A stretch of 64,000 nucleotides of DNA, taken from positions 2,852,001 to 2,916,000 of the forward strand of contig NZ_AP023179.1 in assembly GCF_013426915.1 (NCBI RefSeq), read 5' to 3'. This DNA comes from Paraburkholderia sp. PGU19. GTDB taxonomy: Bacteria; Pseudomonadota; Gammaproteobacteria; Burkholderiales; Burkholderiaceae. A program made the position numbers and the translations under genes. Shown one piece after another: positions 8,775 to 18,415 of the stretch (its first letter is position 1; every line of letters starts with the position of its first letter). The notes below the pieces were generated by a model. That model saw nothing but the letters and a program-made list of their open reading frames with translations, did not search any database and was not told the origin of the DNA.

Positions 8775-8990
8775 ATGACCGTGACCGACGTCGTGAAGGC
8801 GTTCGAGAAGGCTTCGGGCAAACCCGTACCTTACGAGATCGTCACGCGCCGCCCCGGCGATGTCGCGCAGTGCTTTGCGAACCCGGCGAAGGCGCTCGAC
8901 ATGATCGGCTGGCAGGCGCAATACGGCATCGAGCGCATGTGCGCCGATCATTGGCGCTGGCAGGCGCAGAATCCGCGCGGATTCGAGTAA
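8775..8990 (+). pseudogene. galE 3' fragment (UDP-glucose 4-epimerase C-terminus)
   Basis: 71 residues match the extreme C-terminus of GalE: VVKAFEKASGKPVPYEIV, RRPGDVAQCFANPAKA, IGWQAQYGIERMCADHWRW and an ending NPRGFE. The remaining ~270 residues, including the Rossmann fold and active site, are absent. The reading frame starts at the junction with the lrgB remnant. The ATG shown is accidental; no ribosome-binding site precedes it. Bases 8991-9360 downstream contain no recognisable gene. Confidence 0.85.
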
Positions 8991-9360
8991 CGCGTTCGGT
9001 CACCGGGGGATACTCGCCATCGCGCCAGTCCCCCCACACCTGCATTCTCGATGGGCAGTCCACGCCAGACTTAGGGCGAAGGAAGCAACCGGCCCTACCC
9101 GACCCACTTCCGCCATTATCATTCCGCTGGGTATAGACGGCAGCAATCGGGCGCACATTGGACATCGGGAGAGGAGTCGCCTGGCACGCGATTCTTCAAT
9201 CTTCCCTTGCCGGCGTGAGCGCCCGATTGATGACTTTTGCTTGTCGGGGGGCCCTGCCATGGGAGTTCGATGGCGACGATCCTCGTTCATCTTCTCCCCC
9301 GGAACTTCTTCGCGGGTATCCGATTACCAGAACCTCGAGCGGTCCATGATGACATGGCAG

Positions 9361-10353
9361 TCACGCGGGTTCCGCGTCACAATGATTAGTTGCGAGAGCA
9401 ACAGCAAATTCCGGCAGATGGTCGTCGGCCTTCGCGTGACTCAGATAAGGCGGCTTAACGTCTGTAGCCAGACCCGCGTCGACTGCCCGATCGATCTGCG
9501 CTAGCAAATCCGCAATCAGCATCTGCCGCCTGCGAAATGCAGCACGCCGGTTTGACGGAACCTCGCTGATGTCGCGGTGATATGGGCGAAGCGGCAGCAC
9601 GAACCGCCCATCGACCTCAACGCCACCTGATTCACGCCAGAAACCGTCATAGTCCGCGCTAAACTGAACCGCCGTTGCGGCGGAAACGTGCGTCTTCTTG
9701 GTCACTCCAGTGAGCGCTTCTACTCTCGCTATCCTGCAGAATTCGCCAACGGCTTCCATCACAGCGGCCTTCGGTCGCAAGCCATGGCATGCGCGCGTAG
9801 CCTCGCGCACCCGCTCTCGGTCCGCACCGGCTGGCCCTTGCAGGCCCCCGATCAACGCGCCCCGTTTCCCTGATTCGGGATGCCTTTCGAAGCTGACGGT
9901 CGCCCACGCAAGATCGACGTGCTCGAACGCGTCGCGCCAGGCGACGGTAAGCAACCCTTCGCGCCAGCAGCGTACCGGCTCGCTCGCAACGAGCGCGTAC
10001 CTTCCGCTTGATGCCAATGTCACGTATTCCGAATTCAGGTAAAGTCTGCGCACCAGATCTTCACCGAACACCTCCCGAACGACTCGAAAATGATCGCACA
10101 GCAGCTCGGCGCGCGCGTATGCAGGCATATCGGCCTGGGCAAAGCAATGAAAGGGACGTTCGAGAAAGCGCCGGTTGCGGGCAGCAATATCCGCAAGCAG
10201 AGAGTTCGTCGTCAATGCCTTCAACCAGATGCGAGCTGCAAACGGATTGAGCAGTGCGTACATCAGTACGCGGACCTGCCGAAAAACGTCACGGGGAGTT
10301 CGGACAGGAATAGACCTGGACAGCAGGCGGCAAATTTCAGAGATTGACATCAT
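9361..10353 (-). CDS. VirK/YbjX family protein (DUF535)
   Basis: A 330-residue protein of the DUF535 family, whose members include Shigella VirK and E. coli YbjX. They are linked to outer-membrane or surface-protein integrity and resistance to host peptides, but the biochemical function is unknown. Supporting stretches are RFLERPFHCF near the N-terminus, WREGLLTVAW, the GALIGGLQGPAG motif and the KTHVSAATAVQFSADYDGFW region. It is full length and intact among pseudogenes, and begins with two successive ATG codons. It stands alone; transcripts of neighbours do not obviously reach it. Confidence 0.85.
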   Translation of the reverse strand: MMSISEICRLLSRSIPVRTPRDVFRQVRVLMYALLNPFAARIWLKALTTNSLLADIAARNRRFLERPFHCFAQADMPAYARAELLCDHFRVVREVFGEDLVRRLYLNSEYVTLASSGRYALVASEPVRCWREGLLTVAWRDAFEHVDLAWATVSFERHPESGKRGALIGGLQGPAGADRERVREATRACHGLRPKAAVMEAVGEFCRIARVEALTGVTKKTHVSAATAVQFSADYDGFWRESGGVEVDGRFVLPLRPYHRDISEVPSNRRAAFRRRQMLIADLLAQIDRAVDAGLATDVKPPYLSHAKADDHLPEFAVALATNHCDAEPA

Positions 10354-11567
10354 TGACCACGATGTGACGGTATTTCCATTCGCAACTCGAGTGCATCCGA
10401 ATGTCGACCCCGCATTGGCAAATAGAACCGCCCGGACAATTACATCGCATTCCTAATCGACCGCGGCGAAACCTGACCTTTGTTGTACGACAAGCGCATT
10501 CACGCGTGGGATTTAAAACCAGTCCTTCGGGCAGCTCATGCGGACATTCTTACGTTGATTTGACTGGGCACGCCGGATTGCACGACATTTTTAAACGTAA
10601 CGTGAGATTACAGGATATTTCTTTTGACGCCTAGCGCCAGGCGAAACATCGTAAGTGCCGAATTTGAAAACGGAAGCGCATCATCAACAGACGAGGTTGG
10701 ACGGCTATCAGCTTGGTCTCGCGGGCTCCCCGGCGGGGAACGCAAAAGCGGAAACCGCGCTCGCGCACACCCAGGCAGGTTAAGAGGCACTCGCCTGCGG
10801 GGCCGCATCATCTCGGCACGACAGCCAATGCTGCGCTTACGATGCCCCGACCTGCGCGACGCTTACGCCACAAAATCGGGAACTGACACGCAGCGCACGC
10901 GAAAAAACCTTGGGAATCGATGTGCGTTCTCCAAAATCGGTTCCACTGTGAAACTGGCGCTGCCCTTGTCCCTGACACTCATGTATGCGGGCCTTTGTTC
11001 TCGATCTCGTTCCGGCAATCGCAATCCGTCCGACGGGTCGTAAATTCCCGCCTCCACGAATGTTTCCGTCCAAGGCAATGCGCATATGTGCTACCGACTG
11101 GCATTGGCGGAGGCCGGTTCGGCAAGACTTCGAGCGCGATTTACCGGGGGCACACGCCTCGTGCACCGCGCCCGGATGCACGCGGGCCGCTCGTGCGCAC
11201 CGGTGGCAGGCAAGCTGACATGCCTCGACTGTTCCGGCGACCTTCGAGCCTTGTATCAAACGCACGGATAATGCGCGCGCACGTGTCGCATCCGGCGTAG
11301 GCCTTCTCCCGGTCACGTACCGACGATTCAGAGAGCGGCTTCATGTACTGGCAGCGTGGCAGCCGCACTGCAAGTGCACTGACGACCAGCCGGGCGAGCA
11401 AGCTAGATCTGCCCGGATCCCATGAATCCTTGATCTGACTCAGGCTTATCGGGCATCTGGCTGGTTTTTGTGCCCCGACGCACAGAAATCCGGCGTGACG
11501 CTTCGTTCAATGGCCAGACATAATGGCACCGTGTCATCCACCCTGACCCGGCGTGATGGGAGAAACG
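10354..11567. other. 1.2-kb stretch without a recognised gene
   Basis: No frame shows a family I recognise. The least unlikely ORF is on the minus strand at 10863-11078 (71 residues, MPWTETFVEAG... to SVPDFVA). It has a reasonable composition but no clear ribosome-binding site. Arginine-rich ORFs in the other frames look like chance GC-rich readings. The stretch separates the VirK-like gene from the dead manC. Confidence 0.5.
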
Positions 11568-13100
11568 ATGAACGTCATTGCAGAAGCGGCCGCGCAAGAT
11601 ATCCTCGATCATGAGACTCACCTTGCCTGCGTCATCCAGCCCGTCGTCCTGGCGGGCGGTTCCGGGACGCGCCTGTGGCCGCTGTCGCGCGAGCAATGCC
11701 CGAAATAGCTGATCGGCCTGACGAGCGAGGAATCGCTGCTCGAAGCGACGCTGCGCAGAACTCAGGGCCTGCGCGCGCCGACCCACGAGCATCCCGCGCC
11801 GCATATCGTCAGAACACAGCCGACACTCGTCGTCTGTAGCGAGGAACTGAAGCTGCCGACCAAGGAGCGGCTCGAACGCTGCGCATGCGAATCGGGTGTC
11901 GTGCTGGAGCCCGCGCCGCGCAACACGGCACCCGCGCTGACGATTGCCGCGCTTACAGCGCTCGCGGATGCGCCGTACGGCGAAGACCCGATTCTCGTCG
12001 TGATGCCCGCCGATCATCTGATCACCGACGACGCCGCCTTCGTCGACACGCTGCAGCAGGCCATCCAGCACGCGCTACGCGATGCGATCGTCACGCTCGG
12101 CGTGCCGCCCGAGCGCGCGGAAACGGGCTACGGCTACATCAAGACCGGCCTGCCCGCCGATGGGCGCGGCGCGCGCAGCATCGAGCGCTTCGTCGAAAAG
12201 CCCGCGCAGGAAACGGCGGAACAATACGTCGCCTCGGGCGATTACTGGTGGAACAGCGGCGTGTTCGTGATGCGCACGTCGGTGTGGCTCGCGGCGATCA
12301 CGGCGGCCGGCCGGAAATCGCCGCGGCGTGCCGCGCGTCGTACGAACATGCGAGCATCGCGAGCGACGGTTCGCTGCAACTCGATCGCGCTGCCTTCGCC
12401 GCCTGTCCGAGCGATTCGATCGACTACGCGGTGATGGAACACATCGGCGACGATCCGAAGCTGATGGGCATCATCGTGCCGCTGACCGCCGGCTGGTCTG
12501 ACGTCGGCGCGTGGGACGCCGTCTGGAACATCAGCGCGAAGGACGCCGCTGGCAACGTCGCGCGGGGCCGCGCGCTGCTCGAAGGCACGAGCGACACGTA
12601 TGCACATTCGGAAGGACCGCTGGTTGCGTGCGTCGGTGTGACGGGCGTCGTGGTGGTCGAAACGGCCGACGCTGTGCTCGTCGCCGCGAAAGACCGCGTG
12701 CAGGACGTCAAGGCGATCGTCAACCGCCTGAACGCGGCGAAGAATACGGAAGCGAAGGTGCGTCGAAAGGTGGAGCGGCCGTGGGGCTGCTACGACTCGA
12801 TTGATCACGGCGCTTCCAGGTCAAGCGGATCGTCGTGAAGCCGGGCGGACGGCTGTCGCTGCAGATGCATCATCATCGTGCCGAACACTGGATTGTCGTG
12901 CGCGGCACGGCGCGCGTGACGCGCGGCGACGAATCGTTTCTGCTGACCGAAAACCAGTCGACGTATATCCCGCTTGGTACGCTGCACCGGCTGGAGAATC
13001 CGGGAAAGACGCCGCTCGAACTCATCGAGGTGCAATCGGGCAGCTATCTCGGCGAGGACGATATCGTGCGCTTCGACGATCAGTACGGGCGCACGGGCAC
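11568..13100 (+). pseudogene. manC: manC/cpsB pseudogene (mannose-1-phosphate guanylyltransferase / mannose-6-P isomerase)
   Basis: The sequence reads as a complete ManC, the bifunctional enzyme giving GDP-mannose, but in three frames. Frame one starts at 11568 and carries the nucleotidyltransferase signature ([16 protein letters not shown]). It meets an in-frame TAG at 11706-11708, where the family has PKQL, and continues to about 12310. A frameshift near 12310 moves it to AACRASYEHA...[12 protein letters not shown], and another near 12810 to [22 protein letters not shown], the isomerase cupin. The natural stop is lost, with the frame running on antisense to the chemoreceptor gene. It is dead. 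In related species this gene borders the O-antigen locus. Confidence 0.92.
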
Positions 13101-13107
13101 CCGAATT

Positions 13108-14673
13108 CTACGCGACGCTCGCGCCGGCTTCGAGGCGGAACACTGCAACCGCCTCGCGCAGCACGACGGCCTGCGCTTCGAGCGTCTTCGCAGCGGCCGC
13201 GGCCTGCTCGACGAGCGCCGCGTTCTGCTGCGTCACTTCGTCGATCTGGCCGATCGCCTTGTTGATCTGCTCGATGCCGTCGCTTTGCTCGTGCGCGGCG
13301 CCTTCGATTTCCGTCATGATGCCCGTCACGCGCTGCACGGAATTCATCGCTTCCTGCATCGTCTTGCGCGCGTCGGCGACGAGCGTCGCGCCCTGCGCGA
13401 CCTGCGCCGTCGAATCGCCAATCAGCTCGCGGATTTCCTTCGCCGCCGCGCCCGAACGCTGCGCGAGCGCGCGCACTTCGGAAGCGACGACTGCAAAGCC
13501 GCGCCCCTGCTCGCCCGCGCGCGCCGCCTCGACGGCCGCGTTCAGCGCGAGGATGTTGGTCTGAAACGCGATGCCTTCGATGATGCCGATGATCTCCCCG
13601 ACCTTGCGCGACGACGCGGTGATGCCGTCCATCGTCTGCGTCACGCGCGCGACCACATCGCTGCCGCGCACGACCGTGTCCAGCGCGCCTTGCGCAAGAC
13701 GGCTTGCGAGCTTCGCGTTGTCGGTGTTCTGCTTGACGGTCGCCGACAGCTCTTCCATGCTCGCCGCCGTCTCCTGAAGCGCGGCTGCCTGCTGTTCGGT
13801 ACGGCTCGACAGATCCGCGTTGCCGGCGGCGATTTCGTTCGCGCCGAGCGTGATCGAATGGGTGCTACCGCGCACTTTCAACACCGTGTCGACGAGGCCG
13901 TCACGCATCTGCGAGAGCGCCTGCAGCAACTGGCCCATCTCGTTGCGCGAGCGCACCTTGACGGAGGTCGTCAGGTCGCCTTCGGCCATGCTGCGAAAGT
14001 GACGGATCGTCTGGTTCACCGGCTTCACGACGGCGGACGACAGGCCCGCGCGCGCCAGCGCGCCGACCACGAGGGCAGCCGCGCCGATCGCGATGAACAG
14101 CCCCGTCGAGATGTTGAAGCGCCGGCTCAACTGGCCGGCCTCGCGCTGCCGGTTATCGGCCTGCGCATGCTTGAGCGCGTCGATCGCCTTGGCGTAGACG
14201 CCGTAAAAGCGGTCTGCCGTCTCGCCCTGGATCGTGCGGAACGTGTTGAAGTCATTGTCGACGAGCGCCTTGTGCTCCGGCTCGATCGCCTGATCGACGA
14301 GTGCGGCGCGCGCCTGCGCCACGGTTTGGGCGAGCTTGCCCTCTTCTTCGCTGCCGAACGGCCCCGCCATGTAGACGCGGAAATCCTCGTTCGACGACTC
14401 GAGCAGCTTGTGCGCGGCGGCGAGCAGTCCGTCCGTGTCCTTGCCGACGCTGAAAAGCGTCTCGTAACTGCCGAGCGACAGACGCACCTGCAGGAGTTTT
14501 TCCGAGCTCGACGTCAGCGCGTTCATCGCCGCCGATGACTGCTGCACGTTCTGCAGGCCATCGTTGGTGAATTTCAGCGCGCCCCAACCAACGCCGATCA
14601 CGATCAGGAGAAAGGCCGCGAAGATGCCGATTACGAGCGTCAGTCCTTGCCGAATGGTGATGTTCTTGAGCAT
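13108..14673 (-). CDS. Methyl-accepting chemotaxis protein
   Basis: A 521-residue receptor from the ATG at 14673 ([10 protein letters not shown]); the longer ORF upstream has no receptor-like sequence. It has TM1 at about 10-30, a periplasmic four-helix-bundle ligand domain, TM2 near 190-210, a HAMP linker ([20 protein letters not shown]) and a long cytoplasmic signalling hairpin. The tip reads [29 protein letters not shown] in two parts, the highly conserved CheA/CheW contact. No NWET/F pentapeptide for CheR is visible at the C-terminus. It is transcribed towards, and ends 8 bp beyond, the broken manC end, suggesting that a rearrangement joined them. Confidence 0.95.
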   Translation of the reverse strand: MLKNITIRQGLTLVIGIFAAFLLIVIGVGWGALKFTNDGLQNVQQSSAAMNALTSSSEKLLQVRLSLGSYETLFSVGKDTDGLLAAAHKLLESSNEDFRVYMAGPFGSEEEGKLAQTVAQARAALVDQAIEPEHKALVDNDFNTFRTIQGETADRFYGVYAKAIDALKHAQADNRQREAGQLSRRFNISTGLFIAIGAAALVVGALARAGLSSAVVKPVNQTIRHFRSMAEGDLTTSVKVRSRNEMGQLLQALSQMRDGLVDTVLKVRGSTHSITLGANEIAAGNADLSSRTEQQAAALQETAASMEELSATVKQNTDNAKLASRLAQGALDTVVRGSDVVARVTQTMDGITASSRKVGEIIGIIEGIAFQTNILALNAAVEAARAGEQGRGFAVVASEVRALAQRSGAAAKEIRELIGDSTAQVAQGATLVADARKTMQEAMNSVQRVTGIMTEIEGAAHEQSDGIEQINKAIGQIDEVTQQNAALVEQAAAAAKTLEAQAVVLREAVAVFRLEAGASVA

Positions 14674-14827
14674 GAGTGTCCGTGACGTGCTGTCGGCCAG
14701 CCGGGATGGCAGCCCATCGATGGCTATCGGCAACGTGGGACGAACTCCAAATAGGGAGAATCCATGACGTAGCATGTGGGATGGCGCGCTTGCGCGGCGC
14801 TCCCCCAGACGTAGTCTGCTCGCCTTA

Positions 14828-15262
14828 CTACTGTCGGAGCCGGGTTTTTGTATGGGCGGACTGTACGTCGGCTCGCGTGATATGCCAGAGCATGGAGAAG
14901 CTGGTGCCGCCGACCGTCGGGTAGCTGTCAGCGTGACAGTTGTCCGACAGCGGATCGCAAGCGATCGTCATCGTTTGCCTGTCGTTGAACGTGATCTTGA
15001 CGATCGGGCTCTCGAGCGCGCCCTTCTGGATGGGTTCGAGTTCGTATGTACAGGAAACGGTTTTTGGAGCGGAGCCCGTCCGGTCGCCCTTAATCAGAAG
15101 CGTGGCAGTCTTCGAGGGAGGACTGTCGAAGCGAAGCTCGACCGTGTCGCCGCTGTCGGCGCTACCCCTCATCGATACGGGAACCGATGAGGGGACTGCG
15201 ATGGATACCAGCGGCAGCGCGAATAGCGCCGCGCTCAGGCATGCAAGAAGGGAAATACGCAT
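14828..15262 (-). CDS. Secreted hypothetical protein
   Basis: A 144-residue protein if translation starts at 15262. There an MRIS start leads straight into a typical signal peptide (LLACLSAALFALPLVSIA, cleavage near VPSS). The longer ORF start would place this segment internally, which is less likely. The mature part holds two or three cysteines (VSCTYEL, IACDPLSDNCH), compatible with one disulfide, and beta-rich stretches such as TVELRFDSP and TATLLIKGD. A periplasmic or secreted beta-sandwich is likely. The family is not recognised. Confidence 0.75.
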   Translation of the reverse strand: MRISLLACLSAALFALPLVSIAVPSSVPVSMRGSADSGDTVELRFDSPPSKTATLLIKGDRTGSAPKTVSCTYELEPIQKGALESPIVKITFNDRQTMTIACDPLSDNCHADSYPTVGGTSFSMLWHITRADVQSAHTKTRLRQ

Positions 15263-15361
15263 CTTCGAACGGACGGCTTGAATATCCAGCGCATTATGAG
15301 CGAAAACCGCGCCGCCTGCCGCCGCGCGGTCAACCCGTCCGGGCCCGCTGCGTTTCATTTG

Positions 15362-15367
15362 TATAAT
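15362..15367 (+). promoter_or_regulatory. Consensus -10 box (TATAAT) before the WecA-like gene
   Basis: A perfect TATAAT lies 31 bp before the ATG at 15398, in a locally AT-rich patch. No good -35 hexamer is found at the usual 16-18 bp spacing, so strength and regulation are uncertain. Confidence 0.35.
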
Positions 15368-15397
15368 CCACCGTTTGCTTTTCCGGCCCCGACTTTC

Positions 15398-16492
15398 ATG
15401 CTCAGTTTCGCGCTCGGCTTTATCGTTTCACTATTGATCACGCTCGTGATCGTGCGGTATGCGCATCTGCATGAAACGTTTGCGGACACCGATCTGGCCG
15501 GCGTGCAGAAATTCCATGCGCGGCCGGTGCCGCGTATCGGCGGAACGGGGATTCTGGTGGGACTGATCGTGTCGGCGATCCAGTTGTATGGCGCGTACCC
15601 GGCCGTTTCGGCAGGCATTCTCGGCATTGTCGCGTGTGGGGTTCCGGCGTTTGCGTCGGGTCTGATCGAAGACCTGACGAAAAAAGTATCACCTCTCGCG
15701 CGGCTGATCTGCACGATGGTCGCCGCCGCGCTCGCTTACTTCGTGCTGGGGATCGCCGTCACGCGCATCAGCGTGCCGCCGCTCGATTTTCTGCTCTCCT
15801 ACGCGACCATTTCCTGCGCGGTGACGGTGCTGGCCGTTGCGGCCCTGGCCAATGCGATCAATATTATCGACGGCTTCAACGGGCTCGCGTCGATGGTCGC
15901 GTTCATGATGTTCGCGTCGCTCGCGTATGTCGCGTTTCAGGTACACGACCCGATCGTGCTGTCGGCATCGCTCATCATGATGGGCGCAGTGATGGGCTTC
16001 TTCATCTGGAATTTCCCGGCCGGGCTGATCTTTCTCGGCGATGGCGGCGCGTACTTCATCGGCTTCATGCTCGGCGAACTGTCGATCATGCTCGTGATGC
16101 GCAATCGCGATGTGTCGGCGTGGTATCCCGTGCTGCTGTTCATGTATCCGATCTTCGAGACGTGCTTCTCGATCTACCGGAAGAAGTTTATTCGAGGAAT
16201 GTCGCCCGGGATTCCCGATGGCGTGCATCTGCATATGCTCGTCTACAAACGGCTGATGCGGTGGGCCGTTGGCGCGAGGACGGCACGCGAGCTGACGCGG
16301 CGCAATTCGCTGACTTCCCCATATTTGTGGTTACTTTGCCTGATTGCTGTGATACCTGCCACGTTGTTCTGGCGGCATACCCTGCATCTGTTCTGTTTTG
16401 TCGTGGTATTTGCGGCGACGTATGTGTGGCTGTATGTGAGTATTGTGCGGTTTAAGGTGCCGCGTTGGCTGGTGATCCGCAAGCACCGATGA
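15398..16492 (+). CDS. WecA/MraY-type undecaprenyl-phosphate sugar-1-phosphate transferase
   Basis: A 364-residue polytopic inner-membrane protein. It moves a HexNAc-1-phosphate (or similar) from UDP-sugar to undecaprenyl phosphate, the first step of O-antigen or other polymer assembly. Family marks are HARPVPRIGG near residue 45, the loop SGLIEDLTKK, the Asp-containing NIIDGFNGLAS and the catalytic FLGDGGAYFIGF. About ten membrane segments are evident. The start at 15398 is chosen because hydrophobic sequence begins there. A second member (26102-27130) and a duplicated 3' piece (22872-23332) exist in the window, so which copy primes the main polymer is open. Confidence 0.92.
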   Translation: MLSFALGFIVSLLITLVIVRYAHLHETFADTDLAGVQKFHARPVPRIGGTGILVGLIVSAIQLYGAYPAVSAGILGIVACGVPAFASGLIEDLTKKVSPLARLICTMVAAALAYFVLGIAVTRISVPPLDFLLSYATISCAVTVLAVAALANAINIIDGFNGLASMVAFMMFASLAYVAFQVHDPIVLSASLIMMGAVMGFFIWNFPAGLIFLGDGGAYFIGFMLGELSIMLVMRNRDVSAWYPVLLFMYPIFETCFSIYRKKFIRGMSPGIPDGVHLHMLVYKRLMRWAVGARTARELTRRNSLTSPYLWLLCLIAVIPATLFWRHTLHLFCFVVVFAATYVWLYVSIVRFKVPRWLVIRKHR

Positions 16493-16522
16493 AACGCTCA
16501 CCAAAAGGAACAACCTAAAGGC

Positions 16523-16714
16523 TCACGCGCTTCGCGGAGCCCGTTCCGGCCACGGGGCAATGCCCAGCAAGCCGTACAGGTCGCCGTTCGCATCGTCGAC
16601 GATATTCCCCCGCGACACGTATTCGTGCTCATTTTCTGGTTGGGGCAGCGCACGCTCGACGTGCGCAATCACTTCGTCGACCGTCTTGCTTCCCAGATCG
16701 AAAGGAGCGGCCGG
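16523..16714 (-). pseudogene. C-terminal scrap of an unidentified gene
   Basis: A minus-strand frame without a start reads PFDLGSKTVDEVIAHVERAL, then PQPENEHEYVSRGNIVDDAN, GDLYGLLGIAPWPERAPRSA and a stop at 16523. The amphipathic, acidic composition looks like real coding sequence, not a GC-rich chance frame. It opens abruptly at about 16714. The family is not recognised. Confidence 0.4.
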
Positions 16715-16755
16715 CTATGCGCAGGCAAAACAAGGGTCCCAGAATAGTAGGTTCA

Positions 16756-16790
16756 GGAAAACAAAAATGCCGCACCCGAAGGTGCGGCCA
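16756..16790 (-). terminator. Rho-independent terminator with UUCG tetraloop
   Basis: On the minus strand: GCCGCACC-TTCG-GGTGCGGC followed by ATTTTTGTTTT. The 8-bp stem is perfect and capped by the very stable C(UUCG)G loop. It lies 41 bp after the stop of the small membrane protein gene at 16831-16950. Confidence 0.88.
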
Positions 16791-16830
16791 TCGATGAATC
16801 CGCAGCGCGCGTTGCACGCAAGAAGTTCGA

Positions 16831-16950
16831 TCAGTGGGGAACGCGCGGATGCCGACGTTCGCGATCCGCCTTGCGGCCGAGGTTGCTCATGTGCCTGCCA
16901 TACGCACAAATCGCAGCCGTCAGGACCAGCGCAACAACACCGAAGCCCAT
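16831..16950 (-). CDS. Small single-pass membrane protein, paralogue 1
   Basis: A 39-residue protein too short for most gene finders. It has one hydrophobic segment (MGFGVVALVLTAAICAYG) followed by a basic tail with RKADRERRHPRVPH. GGAG lies 7 bases before the ATG at 16950; an in-frame ATG two codons earlier is too close to the site. A strong terminator follows. Two paralogues (17634-17753 and 18302-18415) share the layout and the RKA-x-R-x-RR tail motif, which argues that all three are real. Function is unknown; orientation would be N-out/C-in by the positive-inside rule. Confidence 0.7.
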   Translation of the reverse strand: MGFGVVALVLTAAICAYGRHMSNLGRKADRERRHPRVPH

Positions 16951-17633
16951 AGTCATTCTCCGATTGTGGTCGATTACTAACGACTGCCGTTTCTCTCTTT
17001 CTTGGCAATCGGACAATTGCTGCGAGCGCAACTACGAGTTGCCAAGGACACAGACAACTGTCCCATCGACCTTGACACACGTGCCGCACCCCACGACGCA
17101 GATTAGCACACTGATCGTGGCGAGCGCGGCCTCGGGAACCGCACGACAGTGGTCCTTTTGTCTTCATGACGCGCAGCTTCACACCGTAGAATTCCTCGAC
17201 AGTGCGCTCGCTACCGCAGTTTCGTCATCTGGACTGTCGGGCACCCGCAGTAGCCGTGACATGCCGCACCGTGCGAATGAGAGGCCATCCGATTTGCCAA
17301 TCCGAACGTCTCGCAACCGTGCGAGAGCAATGTCATGTCCTACTCCAGCTCAGGCCGTCGCGCTCATTGGCCCTTGTGTCCGCTCCATGTCCGTGCAGTC
17401 CAGCCATCGAACCCGGCGCGAGTCGGCTATCAACGCGCAGACGCTGGACGAAGTCACGCGCATCAGGCTGTTGGCGACCCTCATGATCGCGCTCGTCGCG
17501 CGCCACTGTCATTTCCGGGGTTGACCTGCTGCCGAACGGGAACATCTCCAGCACGCAAGCATGATTTAACACGGCGAACAGTGTATTCCAGTCTGGCTGA
17601 CGACCTGCTTCAGCCGAGAGCGCTATTTGCCGC
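16951..17633. other. 680-bp stretch without a recognised gene
   Basis: It lies between two paralogous small membrane protein genes. Longer ORFs here (for example 16871-17524 on the plus strand) are cysteine/serine/arginine-rich readings with no ribosome-binding site or family resemblance. Nothing further was identified. Confidence 0.5.
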
Positions 17634-17753
17634 CTAGCGTGGAATCCGCGTAAGACGTCGTTCCCGCTTGGCCTTGCGCGCGTTGCGCTCCATTAGCGAG
17701 CCGAGTCCGCACGTGACAACTGCGAAGCCGAGTACCAGAAAACTGATATCCAT
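17634..17753 (-). CDS. Small single-pass membrane protein, paralogue 2
   Basis: A 39-residue protein with hydrophobic segment MDISFLVLGFAVVTCGLGS and basic tail ERNARKAKRERRLTRIPR. The leader GGGAGAATGAGCATG is nearly the same as that of paralogue 1 (GGAGAATGACTATG). In both the likely start is the second ATG, here at 17753. Conservation of the start context, the hydrophobic length and the basic tail against an otherwise diverged sequence indicates selection at protein level. Function is unknown. Confidence 0.7.
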   Translation of the reverse strand: MDISFLVLGFAVVTCGLGSLMERNARKAKRERRLTRIPR

Positions 17754-17930
17754 GCTCATTCTCCCACGATGGAAATCGTGCCATGAACGAACGCTAGCAC
17801 AAAACTCGCGATCAGACTGGCCCCGAGCTTGACGTCGGCGAGGGCCCACACCTGCGCCGAATGCCATCACACCCGCAGGCCCGAGGAAAGCGGCAGCAGA
17901 CATGTGGCAGAATGGACCAACCTTCTGGCG

Positions 17931-18248
17931 TTAATCCATTGGCGAGGTGACAAAAGACTGGAGGACAAGCCTGGGAAGGCTCTCCTCCTCGCCGTTATCC
18001 GTTGCACCAGCGATCGCAAAGCTACCGTCGGTCATGCTATCCAGTTGCACGTTCATCCCATCGACGGCAGCCGACACAGCTGGCGGCGCTTCGCCAATGC
18101 CGAACTCTGGAAGCACTACCTCTAGACACTCGGACGGATAAAGCTGATCGACGTCGCGCAAACAGTTGGCGTAATCGGTGATGGTCATCCCAGAGGCGTG
18201 CTCGACAACGTCGAACTGGCCTGTTTCCATCGTCGTGTCCGAGATCAA
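17931..18248 (-). CDS. Hypothetical acidic protein
   Basis: A 105-residue acidic protein (FDVVEHASGMTITDYANCLRD ... YPSECLEVVLPEFGIGEAPP) with no signal peptide or membrane segment. The 18248 start is a TTG with AAGG five bases upstream; the ATG at 18230 is an alternative. Composition is unlike the arginine-rich chance ORFs around it. It lies between two small membrane protein genes, but no link can be shown. The family is not recognised. Confidence 0.5.
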   Translation of the reverse strand: MISDTTMETGQFDVVEHASGMTITDYANCLRDVDQLYPSECLEVVLPEFGIGEAPPAVSAAVDGMNVQLDSMTDGSFAIAGATDNGEEESLPRLVLQSFVTSPMD

Positions 18249-18301
18249 TCTGGCCTTTGTGCTAACCTTTTAATCATGGTTTCCAAGAACGGAGAAATAG
18301 C

Positions 18302-18415
18302 ATGGGCTTCAGTTTCTCTGCGCTGGGCGTCGCTGTGGCTTTGTCTGTGCTAGGCCTTGTCATGGACCGTAACGGTCGCAAAGCAGACCGTGCTCGTCGG
18401 CGGCGCATGTCGTAA
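18302..18415 (+). CDS. Small single-pass membrane protein, paralogue 3
   Basis: A 37-residue protein on the opposite strand from its two paralogues. It has hydrophobic segment MGFSFSALGVAVALSVLGLV, then the tail MDRNGRKADRARRRRMS. GGAG is 8 bases before the ATG. It begins MGF like paralogue 1 and shares RN-x-RKA with paralogue 2. Its 3' end overlaps, tail to tail, the minus-strand ORF at 18360-18725. Confidence 0.7.
   Translation: MGFSFSALGVAVALSVLGLVMDRNGRKADRARRRRMS

Noticed and set aside
10624..11316. ORFs on both strands between the VirK-like gene and manC
   Set aside because: Composition and lack of ribosome-binding sites suggest chance; only the 71-residue one at 10863-11078 was worth a mention.
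11885..12838. A 317-residue ORF in the manC region
   Set aside because: It is only the second-frame part of the frameshifted manC, with its first 140 residues in the wrong frame.
12835..14538. A 567-residue plus-strand ORF beginning with the ManC cupin
   Set aside because: After about 90 residues it is the antisense of the chemoreceptor gene; the open frame results from the lost manC stop.
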